This document shows, piece by piece, positions 23,208 through 32,790 of a DNA stretch of 32,790 nt. This DNA is from Candidatus Acinetobacter avistercoris (lineage in GTDB: Bacteria > Pseudomonadota > Gammaproteobacteria > Pseudomonadales > Moraxellaceae). The notes beneath the pieces were generated by a model. It was given only the letters and a program-made list of their open reading frames with translations, was not told the DNA's origin and made no database searches. Made by a program: the position numbers and the translations under genes. The stretch spans positions 1-32,790 of the forward strand of contig JAHLFF010000019.1 in the NCBI GenBank assembly GCA_018883945.1. The letters run 5' to 3'. Each line of letters begins with the position of its first letter. Position 1 is the stretch's first letter.

Positions 23208-25103
23208 TTATTTCCCCACGATCTGAGTCACGATCAGAATCATCAATAAAATGACGATACCGAATGCCATGCTCGATGCGTAATTACGCAAAGAACCGGT
23301 TTGGCGTGAACTTGTGAAACTATGACCACCTTTAACAATTGCAGGTAATACTAACCACAAACCATCAATAGGATCACGTCCTAAAATTTTAGCAATAAGC
23401 AGGTATGGTTTTACAAATACGATGTCATATAACGCATCAAAACCAAGCGCATTACGACAGATATTAACAAGACCAGCACCGAAACAAGTACGCGTAAAGG
23501 CTTGAACTGCTTTATATGCAAATGCAAATAAAATCACGCCAATTACTAAACCAGCCAGAGCAATTGCAATCGCAACATGCTCAGCACTATGTGCACCTGC
23601 TTCTAAAGCTTCTGGAATCACAAATGCTGGAATTTGCGCAGCATTTAAGATACTCATAACGGGTGCTTTAAGCACGATAGCAAGACCTGTAGACAAAACA
23701 GCAAGAATCGCTAAAGGTAACCAGTAGGTCACGCCCTTAATTTCATGGTATGCCGTTTTTTCTTCGCCAAAGAATACAATCCAAATGAGACGGAATGTAT
23801 AAATTGAAGTTAAGAATGCACCAGCTACACCCACCCAATACAATGTGTTGAAGACTGGGATACCTGCGATATGTTGTTGTGTCCAAACAGCTGCCAAGAT
23901 TGCATCTTTAGAGAAGAAACCAATGGTCAGGAATGGAATCGCTGCCAAGGCACCGCCACCAATCGCGAAGCAAGCAAATAAGAATTTATTGTGCTTGAAC
24001 AAGCCACCCATTTTGAAAATGTTTTGTTCGTGATGGAATGCAAGAATCACTGCACCTGATGAAAGGAACAATAATGCTTTAAAGAATGCATGCGTCAGCA
24101 TATGGAACAGACCAGCTTGGTATGCTTCTGCGCCCACCGCCATAAACATATAACCCAACTGACTCATTGTAGAATAAGCAAGAATACGTTTAATGTCTGT
24201 TTGAACCAAGGCAGCAAAACCAGCAACGATCAACGTCACTGCACCAGTAATCGAAATAAACACCATTACTTCAGGTGCCATTTCAAATACAGAGAACATA
24301 CGGCAGCACAGGTAAATACCCGCTGTGACCATTGTTGCAGCATGAATCAATGCTGATACAGGCGTAGGACCTGCCATTGCATCTGCCAACCATGTTTGTA
24401 ATGGGATTTGTGCAGACTTACCTGCAGCACCCAAGAACAACATAAGCGCAGTCCAAATGGTCAATGAAGAGCTTTGCGTCATGACTTGTGGCGCATTCGC
24501 TACGATCTCTGCGATGTTCAAGGTTCCAAATTGTTGGAAAATTAAGAACAAAGCAATCAGCAAGAATACGTCACCAATACGAGTAACCGTAAATGCTTTG
24601 ATTGCCGCAAGACCATTCGATGGGTTTTGGTAGTAATAACCAATCAATAGATATGAACACAGACCTACACCTTCCCAACCCAAGAACAATAACGCTAAGT
24701 TATCGCCCAATACGAGCAGCAACATGCTGGCAACGAACAGGTTGAAATAAGAGAAGAAACGTGCAAAATCTTCTTCGCCACGCATATACCATGATGCAAA
24801 AATGTGAATTAAGAAACCCACACCTGTCACCATGCCAAGCATGAGTAAAGATAAACCATCTAAGTGCAAGCTCATGCCTGGTGCAAAACCAGCCACATTA
24901 AACCAAGTCCAAAGATGGGTTACTTGTGAAGATTCACCACTATTGATGAAATTAATACCTGCAAGCAAAGCAAATAATGCAGATAGACCGACTGAGCCTA
25001 CACCAATAATGGCAGCGACTGATTCAGGAAGTTTATTACGTCCTGCCGCTAAAAGGACAAAACCAATGAGCGGAAATAAAATTGTTAGTGCTAATAAACT
25101 CAT
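23208..25103 (-). CDS. nuoL: NADH-quinone oxidoreductase subunit L
   Basis: A 631-residue distal proton-pumping subunit of complex I, with 14 antiporter helices and the long lateral helix with terminal membrane anchor. E144 ([19 protein letters not shown]) and K229 ([34 protein letters not shown]) fall at the same numbers as the essential E. coli residues. [20 protein letters not shown] is the second discontinuous helix. Its length is close to E. coli NuoL (613). It overlaps nuoK by 4 bases (ATGA). Confidence 0.97.
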   Translation of the reverse strand: MSLLALTILFPLIGFVLLAAGRNKLPESVAAIIGVGSVGLSALFALLAGINFINSGESSQVTHLWTWFNVAGFAPGMSLHLDGLSLLMLGMVTGVGFLIHIFASWYMRGEEDFARFFSYFNLFVASMLLLVLGDNLALLFLGWEGVGLCSYLLIGYYYQNPSNGLAAIKAFTVTRIGDVFLLIALFLIFQQFGTLNIAEIVANAPQVMTQSSSLTIWTALMLFLGAAGKSAQIPLQTWLADAMAGPTPVSALIHAATMVTAGIYLCCRMFSVFEMAPEVMVFISITGAVTLIVAGFAALVQTDIKRILAYSTMSQLGYMFMAVGAEAYQAGLFHMLTHAFFKALLFLSSGAVILAFHHEQNIFKMGGLFKHNKFLFACFAIGGGALAAIPFLTIGFFSKDAILAAVWTQQHIAGIPVFNTLYWVGVAGAFLTSIYTFRLIWIVFFGEEKTAYHEIKGVTYWLPLAILAVLSTGLAIVLKAPVMSILNAAQIPAFVIPEALEAGAHSAEHVAIAIALAGLVIGVILFAFAYKAVQAFTRTCFGAGLVNICRNALGFDALYDIVFVKPYLLIAKILGRDPIDGLWLVLPAIVKGGHSFTSSRQTGSLRNYASSMAFGIVILLMILIVTQIVGK

Positions 25104-25408
25104 CCGCGCATCTCACTAGCAGCATCTACATCCAAATGATGGAAGCGATGGTAGAACTGAAGGACGATCGCAAGCCCGATACAGGCCTCTGCCGCAGCAA
25201 GAGTCAAGATCAAGATAAACATAATTTGACCATCTGGTTGTACCCATGCACTACCAGCAAGTACGAACGCAAGTGCTGCTGCGTTCATCATGATCTCAAG
25301 GCTCATTAACATAAAGAGTAGATTGCGTCGTACCATCACACCGTAAAAACCGAGTGCAAAAAGAATGGTCGCAACAATCAAACCATGTTCTAAAGGGATA
25401 TTACCCAT
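25100..25408 (-). CDS. nuoK: NADH-quinone oxidoreductase subunit K
   Basis: A 102-residue, three-helix membrane subunit of complex I. The two buried glutamates of the central proton path are E38 ([14 protein letters not shown]) and E74 ([12 protein letters not shown]), equivalent to E36 and E72 in E. coli. The start ATG overlaps the nuoJ stop by one base (TAATG), and the end overlaps nuoL by 4 bases. This gives strict translational coupling in the J-K-L segment. Confidence 0.97.
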   Translation of the reverse strand: MGNIPLEHGLIVATILFALGFYGVMVRRNLLFMLMSLEIMMNAAALAFVLAGSAWVQPDGQIMFILILTLAAAEACIGLAIVLQFYHRFHHLDVDAASEMRG

Positions 25409-25929
25409 TATTCTTTTTCCCCTTCTGCACTTGGTGCACGTTTACCTAAATGGAATGCTGCAACCAAGGCTGCAAGCAATAACATCGCGGCAACTTCAAC
25501 CAATAATAAATATTGTGTAAAGAGTGCTATACCAACTTCTTTAGGACCGATAACTTCTGTGCCCATCAGTGGACCAGAAACACTGTATTCTGATGTCATT
25601 GTCCAAACCAGAACAAGACCCATCAGGAAGCTCATGAGTGCTGGATATGCCCAAGCATCAGAGCTTAACCATCTACGCTCTTGTTCTACCGTATGTTCGC
25701 CGAGATTTAACATCATCACGACGAATACGAACAACACCATAATCGCACCAGCATAAACAATGATCTCAAGCGCGCCAGCAAATGGCGCCCCGACGATCAT
25801 GAAAATACCAGCAACGGCTAAAAGTGACACAATTAAACTTAACAACGCATGCACAGGATTCGCATTGGTTACAACACGGATTGTCGAAACGATGGCCACA
25901 AGTGCCATCAAATAAAATGGCCACATCAT
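25408..25929 (-). CDS. nuoJ: NADH-quinone oxidoreductase subunit J
   Basis: A 173-residue membrane subunit of complex I with five hydrophobic helices. It includes the conserved third helix with the pi-bulge region ([26 protein letters not shown], about 53-78), whose Tyr and Gly residues are typical. Its length agrees with E. coli NuoJ (184). It overlaps nuoI by 4 bases (ATGA) and nuoK by 1 base. Confidence 0.96.
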   Translation of the reverse strand: MMWPFYLMALVAIVSTIRVVTNANPVHALLSLIVSLLAVAGIFMIVGAPFAGALEIIVYAGAIMVLFVFVVMMLNLGEHTVEQERRWLSSDAWAYPALMSFLMGLVLVWTMTSEYSVSGPLMGTEVIGPKEVGIALFTQYLLLVEVAAMLLLAALVAAFHLGKRAPSAEGEKE

Positions 25930-26468
25930 GGTAATAAGCTCCGTACATCCACAGGCGCGCTTTCACGTTGAGCCTGACCTTTGTCTTTACCTGTTACAGC
26001 CATACCTGTTACACGGTAGAAGTTGTAATCTGGGTATTTACCAGGACCTGAAATGAGTAAGTTTTCTTTCTCATAAACCAAATCTTGACGTACATACTCG
26101 CCTAACTCAAAGTCAGGTGTCATTTGAATCGCAGTCGTTGGACATGCTTCTTCACACATACCGCAGAAAATACAACGTGAGAAGTTGATACGGAAAAACT
26201 CCGGATACCAACGACCATCTTCTTTTTCTGCTTTTTGTAAAGAGATACAGCCCACAGGACACGCAACCGCACATAAATTACATGCAACACAACGCTCTTC
26301 GCCATCTGGGTCACGTGTCAGCACGATACGACCACGGAAGCGAGGTGGAACGATATCTTCACCTTTGACTTCTGGATATAAAATAGTGTCACGTTTACGT
26401 GTCACGTGCGAGAAAACCATCCACAGTGAACGTACGATTGACCCGAACCCAGCTAGAATTTTATACAT
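25926..26468 (-). CDS. nuoI: NADH-quinone oxidoreductase subunit I
   Basis: A 180-residue peripheral-arm subunit that carries clusters N6a and N6b and passes electrons towards N2. The two ferredoxin-type motifs are C60-x2-C63-x2-C66-x3-C70 ([15 protein letters not shown]) and C99-x2-C102-x2-C105-x3-C109 ([16 protein letters not shown]). All eight ligands are present, at the same positions as in E. coli. The N-terminal amphipathic segment would contact the membrane. It lies 18 bases after nuoH, with AAGGAG upstream of the start, and overlaps nuoJ by 4 bases. Confidence 0.97.
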   Translation of the reverse strand: MYKILAGFGSIVRSLWMVFSHVTRKRDTILYPEVKGEDIVPPRFRGRIVLTRDPDGEERCVACNLCAVACPVGCISLQKAEKEDGRWYPEFFRINFSRCIFCGMCEEACPTTAIQMTPDFELGEYVRQDLVYEKENLLISGPGKYPDYNFYRVTGMAVTGKDKGQAQRESAPVDVRSLLP

Positions 26469-26486
26469 TTCCTACTCCTTGCTGTC

Positions 26487-27506
26487 TTAGGCCGCTTGAT
26501 TCAGAAGAATCACAGCACCAGTCACCAACAAGTTGACCAACGCCAAAGGCAAACAAATCTTCCAACCAAAGTTCATCACTTGATCATAACGTGGACGCAT
26601 TAACGAACCACGTGCCAAGACAAACATCATGACAAAGAATGCAGTTTTAATGATGAACCAAAAAGCTGGTGGGATAAATGAAATTTCTAGGTTGAACGGC
26701 GCTAGCCAGCCACCAAAGAATAATGTCACGATTAAAGCTGAGATCAGAACCACGTTGACGTATTCCGCAACGAAGAACATCCCCCACTTCATACCACCGT
26801 ATTCGACATGGTAACCTTCCGCCAATTCTTGTTCCGCTTCTGGTTGGTCAAATGGGTGACGATGCGTTACCGCTACACCCGCAACCACAAAGATTAAGAA
26901 ACCTAAGAACTGTGGAATCACAAACCAAACATCACGCTGCGCTTCTACAATTTCACGCATGTTGAATGAGCCAGCAATCGCGACTACACCCATCAATGAA
27001 ATACCCAAGAATACTTCATACGAAATTGTTTGAGCGGCAGAACGTAGACCACCCAGTAATGCATATTTGTTGTTTGAAGACCAACCACCGAACAGGACTG
27101 CGTAAACAGCGATACCCGCCATTGCCATAAAGAACAATAGGCCGATGCTCATGTCTGCAACACCTAAATAAGGTGATACAGGAATAACCATGAACGACAG
27201 TACAGCGGTTGCCATTGCAACTGCTGGCGCTAAACGGAAAGTCAATTTATCAGCAAACTTCGGCGTCCAGTCTTCTTTGAACATGATTTTCAACATGTCT
27301 GCAACGATCTGGAACATACCACCTGGACCTACACGGTTAGGACCATAACGGTCCTGCCAGAGGCCAAGTAAACGACGTTCAATAAAAGACATCAACGCTG
27401 CGATCAATACCACAACCAGCAAGATCACAATCGCTTGAACAACTGAGTAGGCAATTTGCCAGTTCTCAGCCCAAAGCGGCGTTTGACGGATTAATTCTTG
27501 TTCCAT
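26487..27506 (-). CDS. nuoH: NADH-quinone oxidoreductase subunit H
   Basis: A 339-residue membrane subunit of complex I that forms the heel and much of the quinone chamber, with about eight helices. Conserved segments include [21 protein letters not shown] (about 44-64) in the first cytoplasmic loop and [20 protein letters not shown], the acidic loop at the quinone entrance. [23 protein letters not shown] is near the C-terminus. Its length equals the family norm (325-340). It starts 3 bases after the nuoG stop. Confidence 0.97.
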   Translation of the reverse strand: MEQELIRQTPLWAENWQIAYSVVQAIVILLVVVLIAALMSFIERRLLGLWQDRYGPNRVGPGGMFQIVADMLKIMFKEDWTPKFADKLTFRLAPAVAMATAVLSFMVIPVSPYLGVADMSIGLLFFMAMAGIAVYAVLFGGWSSNNKYALLGGLRSAAQTISYEVFLGISLMGVVAIAGSFNMREIVEAQRDVWFVIPQFLGFLIFVVAGVAVTHRHPFDQPEAEQELAEGYHVEYGGMKWGMFFVAEYVNVVLISALIVTLFFGGWLAPFNLEISFIPPAFWFIIKTAFFVMMFVLARGSLMRPRYDQVMNFGWKICLPLALVNLLVTGAVILLNQAA

Positions 27507-27509
27507 GAA

Positions 27510-30194
27510 TTATGCTCCTACCGCGACTGATACAGGCTCAGCAAGAGATACCGTCGGTGCGAGACCAATTGGGTAACCAATATAACCTGTAGGTAAATAT
27601 TCAATCACTTGAACTGGAAGAACGATTGACGTATCCCCTGCTTTCACAGTGATTTTCTGACCGTCTTGAACATTCAAACGAGCTGCATCTTGTTCGCCTA
27701 CCGCAAAGACCGCTTCAGGAATACGTGTTTCCATCGCTGGTGTTTTTACCGTAAATTCGCCAGAACCAAAAATATGGTGCATTGGCACTAAACGGAAGCT
27801 TTCAGCATTCACAATAACGGGTTGAGGCGCAACAAAAGTACGCACTGGACGTTTTGCCAAACGGTCGAATAAACGAATACCCGAATCACCACCTTTTAGT
27901 GAACCACCCACTTTGTTTTGGAATTTATTCCAAGCTTGTGGAGAGTTCCAACCTGCAGACCATGCAAATGGTACAAGTGCTGATGGTGTTTGATTACCTA
28001 CATAACCTTCCATAGAGAATGTTAATGCAGAATCTTTATCCACCGGTTGTTTAGGTTCATGAACAGTCAATGGTGCACGCATAGACGTACGACCAGAGTA
28101 ACGACGTGGTTCACGTGCAACTTTTAAACCATGCACACGGAAGCCAGCATCTGGTGCAACATCTTGAATCGCTTCTAAAGCAGGTACATTTTTTGCAACT
28201 GCTTCAATCACGTCATCCAGTAATGTCCATGAAATCATTTGACCTTTCACACCGGTCTCGATTGCATGTAACCAGCGCCAAGATTCTTTAATTGCGAGTT
28301 CAGGTTTATAGTAGCTTGGGTCATACACTTGGTAGAAACGTTGTGCACGGCCTTCTTGCGAAACCACAGTACCATCACCTTCAGCAAAACTTGCAGCAGA
28401 AAGTACAACAGTCGCTTTCTTCACAGTTTCAGTTTCAGAATGATCTAGCACAATAATATTTTGCGCTTTCGCTAAAGCAGCATCGACTTGTTTTGCAGGT
28501 AAACGACGGTAAAGATCATTTTCAACCACGATGATCGAATCATAATCTTGTGCAAATGCTTGCTCAAGACTTTGACCACCAAAGATTGCCAGACCCATCG
28601 AGTTCACTTCAGGAACAGTCAACGTTAAGCCAGCATGAGCACCTAGGTTTTGTGCAACTTGTGCAGCCGCTTCCATGATCGCTGGATCTTGTAAGCTTGT
28701 ACCAGAGATGATCAGTGGTTTTTTCGCTGCTTTTAATGCTTCCGCAATGCTTTGTGCAAATGCTTTTGCATCATCTTCTAAACCAAGGATGTTTTCACCC
28801 GCAACTGCTGCTGCAACTGCAAAGCCTAAACGTGCGATATCATTCGGAGAAGCAACCACTTCACCTGTTGCAACGTCTGCTAGGCGTGTTTGAGTTGCTG
28901 CCAAAATGTAAATCGGAGATTTAGCATCTTGTGCAATACGCTGTAACGGTTCTGCTAACCACTCTTGGGTACGACGTTCTGCAGCCATTTCTTTGGCTTT
29001 ATTTTTAGCCGCTTGACGAACAGACAATGCCATACGTGGCGCAGTTTGCGTTAAGTCTTCACCTAAAATCAAAACAGCATCATAGCTTTCGATTTCACGC
29101 ATTCCTGGGTTATACACCCCTTCGGTTTGCATGATTGACGCTGCTAATTCAACTAAGTTTTGCTCTTTTTGCGAAAGACCGGTAGAGAAGTTCTCTTGAC
29201 CCACCAATTCACGCAGTGCAAAGTTCGATTCAATCGAAGCTCGTGGTGAACCAATTCCTAATACTTTTTTGCCTTGAATATTGGCAATCACAGTATCAAG
29301 CGCTTGATCTACAGAAACAGTTTCTACATTTGCATTAGAACGGAATTGAGGTTGACGTGGACGATCTGCACGGTTCACATAACCCGTACCAAAACGACCT
29401 TTATCACAAAGGAAGTATTGGTTTACTTCACCGTTAAAACGGTTCTCAACACGACGTAATTCGCCATAACGCTCACCCGGAGAAATATTACAACCTGAAG
29501 AACAGCCTTGGCATACGCTTGGCGCATACTGCATGTCCCATTTACGGTTATAACGTTCAGAATGGGTTTTATCTGTAAACACACCTGTCGGGCAAACTTC
29601 TGTCAAGTTACCAGAGAATTCAGATTCTAAAGTACCTGATTCTGGACGACCGAAGTAAACACGTGATGCGCTTGCATACACACCAAAGTCTGTACCACCA
29701 GCATAATCATTGTAATAACGCACACAACGATAGCATGCGATACAACGGTTCATTTCGTGTGAAATGAATGAGCCAAGCTCTTGGTTATGATGCGTACGTT
29801 TGGTAAAACGATAACGACGGCGATCATGTTGAGTCATGACTGTCATATCTTGTAAATGACAGTGACCACCTTCTTCACAGACTGGACAGTCATGTGGGTG
29901 GTTGGTCATTAAGAATTCAACAATCGATGCACGGAATTCCGTTGCTTCTTTATCTTCAATCGATATATAGGAATTGTCAGATGCTGGGGTCATACATGAC
30001 ATTACTAAGCGGCCGCGTGTATCTTCTGGGTTCGCATATTGAGTAACGGCACATTGACGGCAAGAACCGACAGAACCTAAGGATGGATGCCAACAAAAGT
30101 ACGGAATATCTAGACCCAAAGACAAACATGCTTGTAGCAAGTTTTCCGAGCCATCAACCTCGTACGATTTTCCATCGACATGAATTGTAGCCAT
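27510..30194 (-). CDS. nuoG: NADH-quinone oxidoreductase subunit G
   Basis: An 894-residue Fe-S subunit of the peripheral arm. N1b ligands are C34, C45, C48 and C67. The His-Cys N5 site is in HPHDCPVCEEGGHC, and the N4 site uses CIACYRC plus the later VCPTG cysteine. The off-path N7 site is intact (CQGCSSGCN plus a distant C in FLCDKG), as in E. coli. The rest is a molybdopterin-oxidoreductase-like domain that has lost cofactor function in this family. It lies 11 bases after nuoF and 3 bases before nuoH. Confidence 0.97.
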   Translation of the reverse strand: MATIHVDGKSYEVDGSENLLQACLSLGLDIPYFCWHPSLGSVGSCRQCAVTQYANPEDTRGRLVMSCMTPASDNSYISIEDKEATEFRASIVEFLMTNHPHDCPVCEEGGHCHLQDMTVMTQHDRRRYRFTKRTHHNQELGSFISHEMNRCIACYRCVRYYNDYAGGTDFGVYASASRVYFGRPESGTLESEFSGNLTEVCPTGVFTDKTHSERYNRKWDMQYAPSVCQGCSSGCNISPGERYGELRRVENRFNGEVNQYFLCDKGRFGTGYVNRADRPRQPQFRSNANVETVSVDQALDTVIANIQGKKVLGIGSPRASIESNFALRELVGQENFSTGLSQKEQNLVELAASIMQTEGVYNPGMREIESYDAVLILGEDLTQTAPRMALSVRQAAKNKAKEMAAERRTQEWLAEPLQRIAQDAKSPIYILAATQTRLADVATGEVVASPNDIARLGFAVAAAVAGENILGLEDDAKAFAQSIAEALKAAKKPLIISGTSLQDPAIMEAAAQVAQNLGAHAGLTLTVPEVNSMGLAIFGGQSLEQAFAQDYDSIIVVENDLYRRLPAKQVDAALAKAQNIIVLDHSETETVKKATVVLSAASFAEGDGTVVSQEGRAQRFYQVYDPSYYKPELAIKESWRWLHAIETGVKGQMISWTLLDDVIEAVAKNVPALEAIQDVAPDAGFRVHGLKVAREPRRYSGRTSMRAPLTVHEPKQPVDKDSALTFSMEGYVGNQTPSALVPFAWSAGWNSPQAWNKFQNKVGGSLKGGDSGIRLFDRLAKRPVRTFVAPQPVIVNAESFRLVPMHHIFGSGEFTVKTPAMETRIPEAVFAVGEQDAARLNVQDGQKITVKAGDTSIVLPVQVIEYLPTGYIGYPIGLAPTVSLAEPVSVAVGA

Positions 30195-30205
30195 AGTCGA
30201 ATTCC

Positions 30206-31534
30206 TTAAGCTTGTTTTGCGAGGTGAGTTTGAGCAGCGGCATTAACAACCTTCGCTTCAAATTCACCACGGAAATGTTTGAGTGCACCCATTAATGGTT
30301 CCATCGCACCTGGAGCATGCGCACAGAAGGTCTTACCAATCCAAAGCTTACGCGTAAGCTCTTGTAAGTGGTCGATATCTTCTTGTTTGCCTGTACCATC
30401 TTCAAGTGCTTTCAGCGCTTTCACTGCCCACGGCAAACCATCACGGCAAGGTGTACAGAAGCCACATGATTCACGTGCAAAGAATTCTTCTAAGTTACGT
30501 GTTGCTGAAACCATACATTGAGTTTCGTCTACAACCATCAATAAACATGTTCCTAAACGAGAACCTGCTTTCATGATGCTTTCCGCATCCATAGGAAGAT
30601 CAATATGCTCAGCAGCCAAGAAGTCAGTTGATGCACCCCCTGGCAACCATGCTTTTAAAGTCAAACCATCACGCATACCACCTGCGTGATCTTCGATTAC
30701 TTCACGTGCGGTTGTACCGAATGGAAGCTCCCAAAGACCCGGGAATTTTACTTTACCCGACGCACCGTAGATTTTTGTGCCTGGATCTTTCGACTTACCT
30801 TCAGACAAACCAACGTACCACTCTGGACCACGTAAAATAATCGCAGGTAAGTTGTTGAACGTTTCTACGTTATTCACAATCGTAGGACGTCCCCAAGCAC
30901 CAGCAACTTGTGGAAATGGTGGTTTGGTTCGTGGGTTTGCACGACGACCTTCAAGCGAGTTAATTAATGCGGTTTCTTCACCACAAATATAACGCCCTGC
31001 GCCTGTATGTACGTGTAAATCAAAATTCCATCCTGTTCCCAGAATGTCTTCACCTAAGTAACCTTTGGCACGAATTTGATCTAATGCTTCATTTAAGTAT
31101 TGCGCAGCTTCGATGTATTCACCACGGATGAAGATATAACCTTGAGTCGCTTCTAGGGTATAACCTGCAATCAGCATCCCTTCAATCAATTGATGTGGAA
31201 GTTTTTCCATCAACAAACGGTCTTTAAAGGTCCCTGGTTCCATTTCATCGGCATTACAGATCAGGTAACGAGGACCGCCATCATTTGGCGCCATCAATGA
31301 CCATTTAATCCCTGCTGGGAAACCTGCACCACCACGACCTTTTACAGTCGCCGCTTTAATCACATCCAAAACTTCTGCAGGTTTAAGTTCAATTGCTTTT
31401 TTAAAGCCTGCATAACCTTCAAGCGCTTCGTAATCATCTGCACTACGTACAGACTCTTGTTTGCTTAAACGCCAAGTCAATGGATGTGTTTCTGGATTGC
31501 CATCGCCATAAATTGGTTTTGGTTCAGTATTCAT
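30206..31534 (-). CDS. nuoF: NADH-quinone oxidoreductase subunit F
   Basis: A 442-residue subunit that oxidises NADH through FMN and cluster N3. The FMN/NADH loop [10 protein letters not shown] is at 66-75. [34 protein letters not shown] and the N3 ligands C357-x2-C360-x2-C363 ([11 protein letters not shown]) and C404 ([10 protein letters not shown]) are all present. Its size agrees with E. coli NuoF (445). The ATG overlaps the nuoE stop by 4 bases (ATGA). Confidence 0.98.
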   Translation of the reverse strand: MNTEPKPIYGDGNPETHPLTWRLSKQESVRSADDYEALEGYAGFKKAIELKPAEVLDVIKAATVKGRGGAGFPAGIKWSLMAPNDGGPRYLICNADEMEPGTFKDRLLMEKLPHQLIEGMLIAGYTLEATQGYIFIRGEYIEAAQYLNEALDQIRAKGYLGEDILGTGWNFDLHVHTGAGRYICGEETALINSLEGRRANPRTKPPFPQVAGAWGRPTIVNNVETFNNLPAIILRGPEWYVGLSEGKSKDPGTKIYGASGKVKFPGLWELPFGTTAREVIEDHAGGMRDGLTLKAWLPGGASTDFLAAEHIDLPMDAESIMKAGSRLGTCLLMVVDETQCMVSATRNLEEFFARESCGFCTPCRDGLPWAVKALKALEDGTGKQEDIDHLQELTRKLWIGKTFCAHAPGAMEPLMGALKHFRGEFEAKVVNAAAQTHLAKQA

Positions 31535-32040
31535 ACATACTTCTCCAAGAGCTGCTTCACCGATGAAACTTCAACCAAGCCGTGAGTGTCTTCATTCACC
31601 ATCAAGGTTGGACCTTTATCGCAGTTACCTAAGCAGCAAATCGGTAAAATCGTGAAACGACCATCAGCTGTCGTTTGACCAAATTGAATACCGAGTTCGC
31701 GCTGGAAAGCTTCAGCCAAAGTTTCCGCACCCATCAAGAAACATGCGATCGAATCACATAGTAAAATGACGTTACGACCCACAGGCTGGCGGTAAATACG
31801 GTTATAGAAAGTGGCTACACCCTCTAAATCTGCAAGATTAATCGTTAAGATTTGAGCAATTGCATGCATCTGTGCATCATCTACCCAGCCATTACGGCGT
31901 TGTACACACTTTAAAGCATCCAAAGATGCTGCACGTGGGTACGGATAGTGACTCATGTGATGTTCAATTTCGTGAATTTCGTCCGCAGTCAAAATCCCTT
32001 CAACATTCACACGTGGTTTTTTATCAGTCAAAATCATCAT
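31531..32040 (-). CDS. nuoE: NADH-quinone oxidoreductase subunit E
   Basis: A 169-residue thioredoxin-fold subunit carrying the [2Fe-2S] cluster N1a. The ligands are C95, C100 (CDSIAC), C136 and C140 (CLGNC). [17 protein letters not shown] is the conserved helix-strand before the cluster. The start is the first of two adjacent ATG codons, and the choice changes one residue. It lies 14 bases after nuoC/D and overlaps nuoF by 4 bases. Confidence 0.97.
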   Translation of the reverse strand: MMILTDKKPRVNVEGILTADEIHEIEHHMSHYPYPRAASLDALKCVQRRNGWVDDAQMHAIAQILTINLADLEGVATFYNRIYRQPVGRNVILLCDSIACFLMGAETLAEAFQRELGIQFGQTTADGRFTILPICCLGNCDKGPTLMVNEDTHGLVEVSSVKQLLEKYV

Positions 32041-32054
32041 AATGCGTTTACCCC

Positions 32055-32790
32055 TTAGCGATCCACGTCAGCCATTACGACGTCAATTGTCGCTAAATAA
32101 ATGATCAAGTCAGACATTAAGCTGCCGTTAATCACAGAAGGCATTTGCTGTAAATGCGTGAAGGTCGGTGTACGAATACGAGTACGGTAACTCATCGTTG
32201 ACTTATCTGAAGTCAAGTAGTAGTTCGACGCCCCTTTCACCACTTCCGCCATTACAGATGCTTCACCAGCAGGCATGACAGGACCCCATGACACGCTTAA
32301 GAAGTGCGTAATCAAAGTTTCAATATCTTGCAAGGTTTTGTCTTTTGGTGGTGGAACAGCCAGCGGATGATCTGCTTTATAAGCACCAGATGGCATGTTA
32401 TCCAAGCATTGCTTAACGATTCTCAATGATTCGTTAATTTCATGGAAATGCACCATCACACGTGCGTAAGCATCGCCTTCGTATTCTAGAGGTACTTCGA
32501 AGTCGTAGTTTTCATAACCACTGTATGGACGATATTTACGAACGTCAAAATCAATACCTGTCGCACGTAAGCCCGTACCTGTTACACCCCAAGCCAATGC
32601 AGATTTAGCGTCATATTGTGCTACACCTTGGGTACGACCCATGAATACCGAGTTGCGTAAAGCAGCTGTGTAGTATTCATTCATGCGTTTCGGCATCCAG
32701 TCCAGGATTTCGCGAATGAGGTGCTGCCAGTTGTTTGGCAAATCGTGCGCAGTACCGCCAATACGGAACCAAGCTGGATGCATACGGTAA
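32055..32790 (-). CDS. nuoCD: NADH-quinone oxidoreductase subunit C/D, C-terminal part (truncated by window)
   Basis: The frame is open to the window edge; about 245 residues are visible, beginning with [18 protein letters not shown]. This is the C-terminal half of the 49-kDa/NuoD module, which shapes the quinone pocket near cluster N2. It includes [62 protein letters not shown] and the end [11 protein letters not shown], as in NuoD. In Acinetobacter and enterobacteria this module is usually fused to NuoC. The fusion cannot be seen here, so a separate nuoD remains possible. Confidence 0.95.
   Translation of the reverse strand, partial: YRMHPAWFRIGGTAHDLPNNWQHLIREILDWMPKRMNEYYTAALRNSVFMGRTQGVAQYDAKSALAWGVTGTGLRATGIDFDVRKYRPYSGYENYDFEVPLEYEGDAYARVMVHFHEINESLRIVKQCLDNMPSGAYKADHPLAVPPPKDKTLQDIETLITHFLSVSWGPVMPAGEASVMAEVVKGASNYYLTSDKSTMSYRTRIRTPTFTHLQQMPSVINGSLMSDLIIYLATIDVVMADVDR

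Noticed and set aside
1..32790. tRNA or rRNA genes
   Set aside because: No cloverleaf-like segment with TTC-A-A-type T-loop or rRNA-like sequence was noticed on either strand by eye; a covariance search was not possible.

Overview
The window looks like a chromosomal segment of an Acinetobacter species, more likely environmental than a clinical clone. The basis is low GC, AT-rich intergenic gaps, and the sequences of the metG, upp, fpr and nuo products. The species is inference. Most of it is housekeeping sequence, with a short accessory insertion near the left end and several lineage-specific hypothetical genes.

Left part (1-5.9 kb). The 3' end of metG closes with a strong terminator. Next is an AT-rich single-gene island (about 1.12-3.07 kb). 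It carries a TPR plus HEPN protein of the LA2681 type with an RxxxxH ribonuclease-like motif, a sigma70-like promoter, and REP-like palindromes or large inverted repeats on both sides. It is followed by a secreted metallo-beta-lactamase-fold hydrolase that closely resembles methyl parathion hydrolase. A convergent minus-strand operon then encodes three lipoproteins: CsgG/HfaB-like, DUF4810 and GNA1162/DUF799.

Middle part (5.9-16.6 kb). Here lie a LysE/RhtB exporter, a 61-aa lipoprotein, an M15 peptidase lipoprotein, a PLP-dependent ACC deaminase/D-cysteine desulfhydrase homologue and an HI0933-type flavoprotein. Next come a 55-aa membrane protein and a membrane protein built of five tandem units of about 90 residues (mechanosensitive channel type). 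Two small hypothetical genes follow, then the divergent pair of ferredoxin-NADP reductase (fpr) and a FinR-like LysR regulator. Several gaps of 360-550 bases hold only AT-rich sequence and short repeats.

Right part (16.6-32.8 kb, all minus strand). A 661-aa protein has a degenerate cold-shock-like N-terminus, a long acidic disordered region with five EFEL[N/D][F/Y]xxL motifs, an in-frame 9-bp tandem repeat, and one C-terminal membrane helix. Upstream of it on the same strand are a true cold-shock-domain protein and upp. Beyond these lies the respiratory complex I operon, nuoC/D (partial)-E-F-G-H-I-J-K-L-M-N, with tight or overlapping junctions and all inspected Fe-S and proton-channel residues intact.

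The most unusual items are the 661-aa EFEL-repeat protein and the HEPN island. I see no tRNA, rRNA, CRISPR array, transposase or prophage gene.
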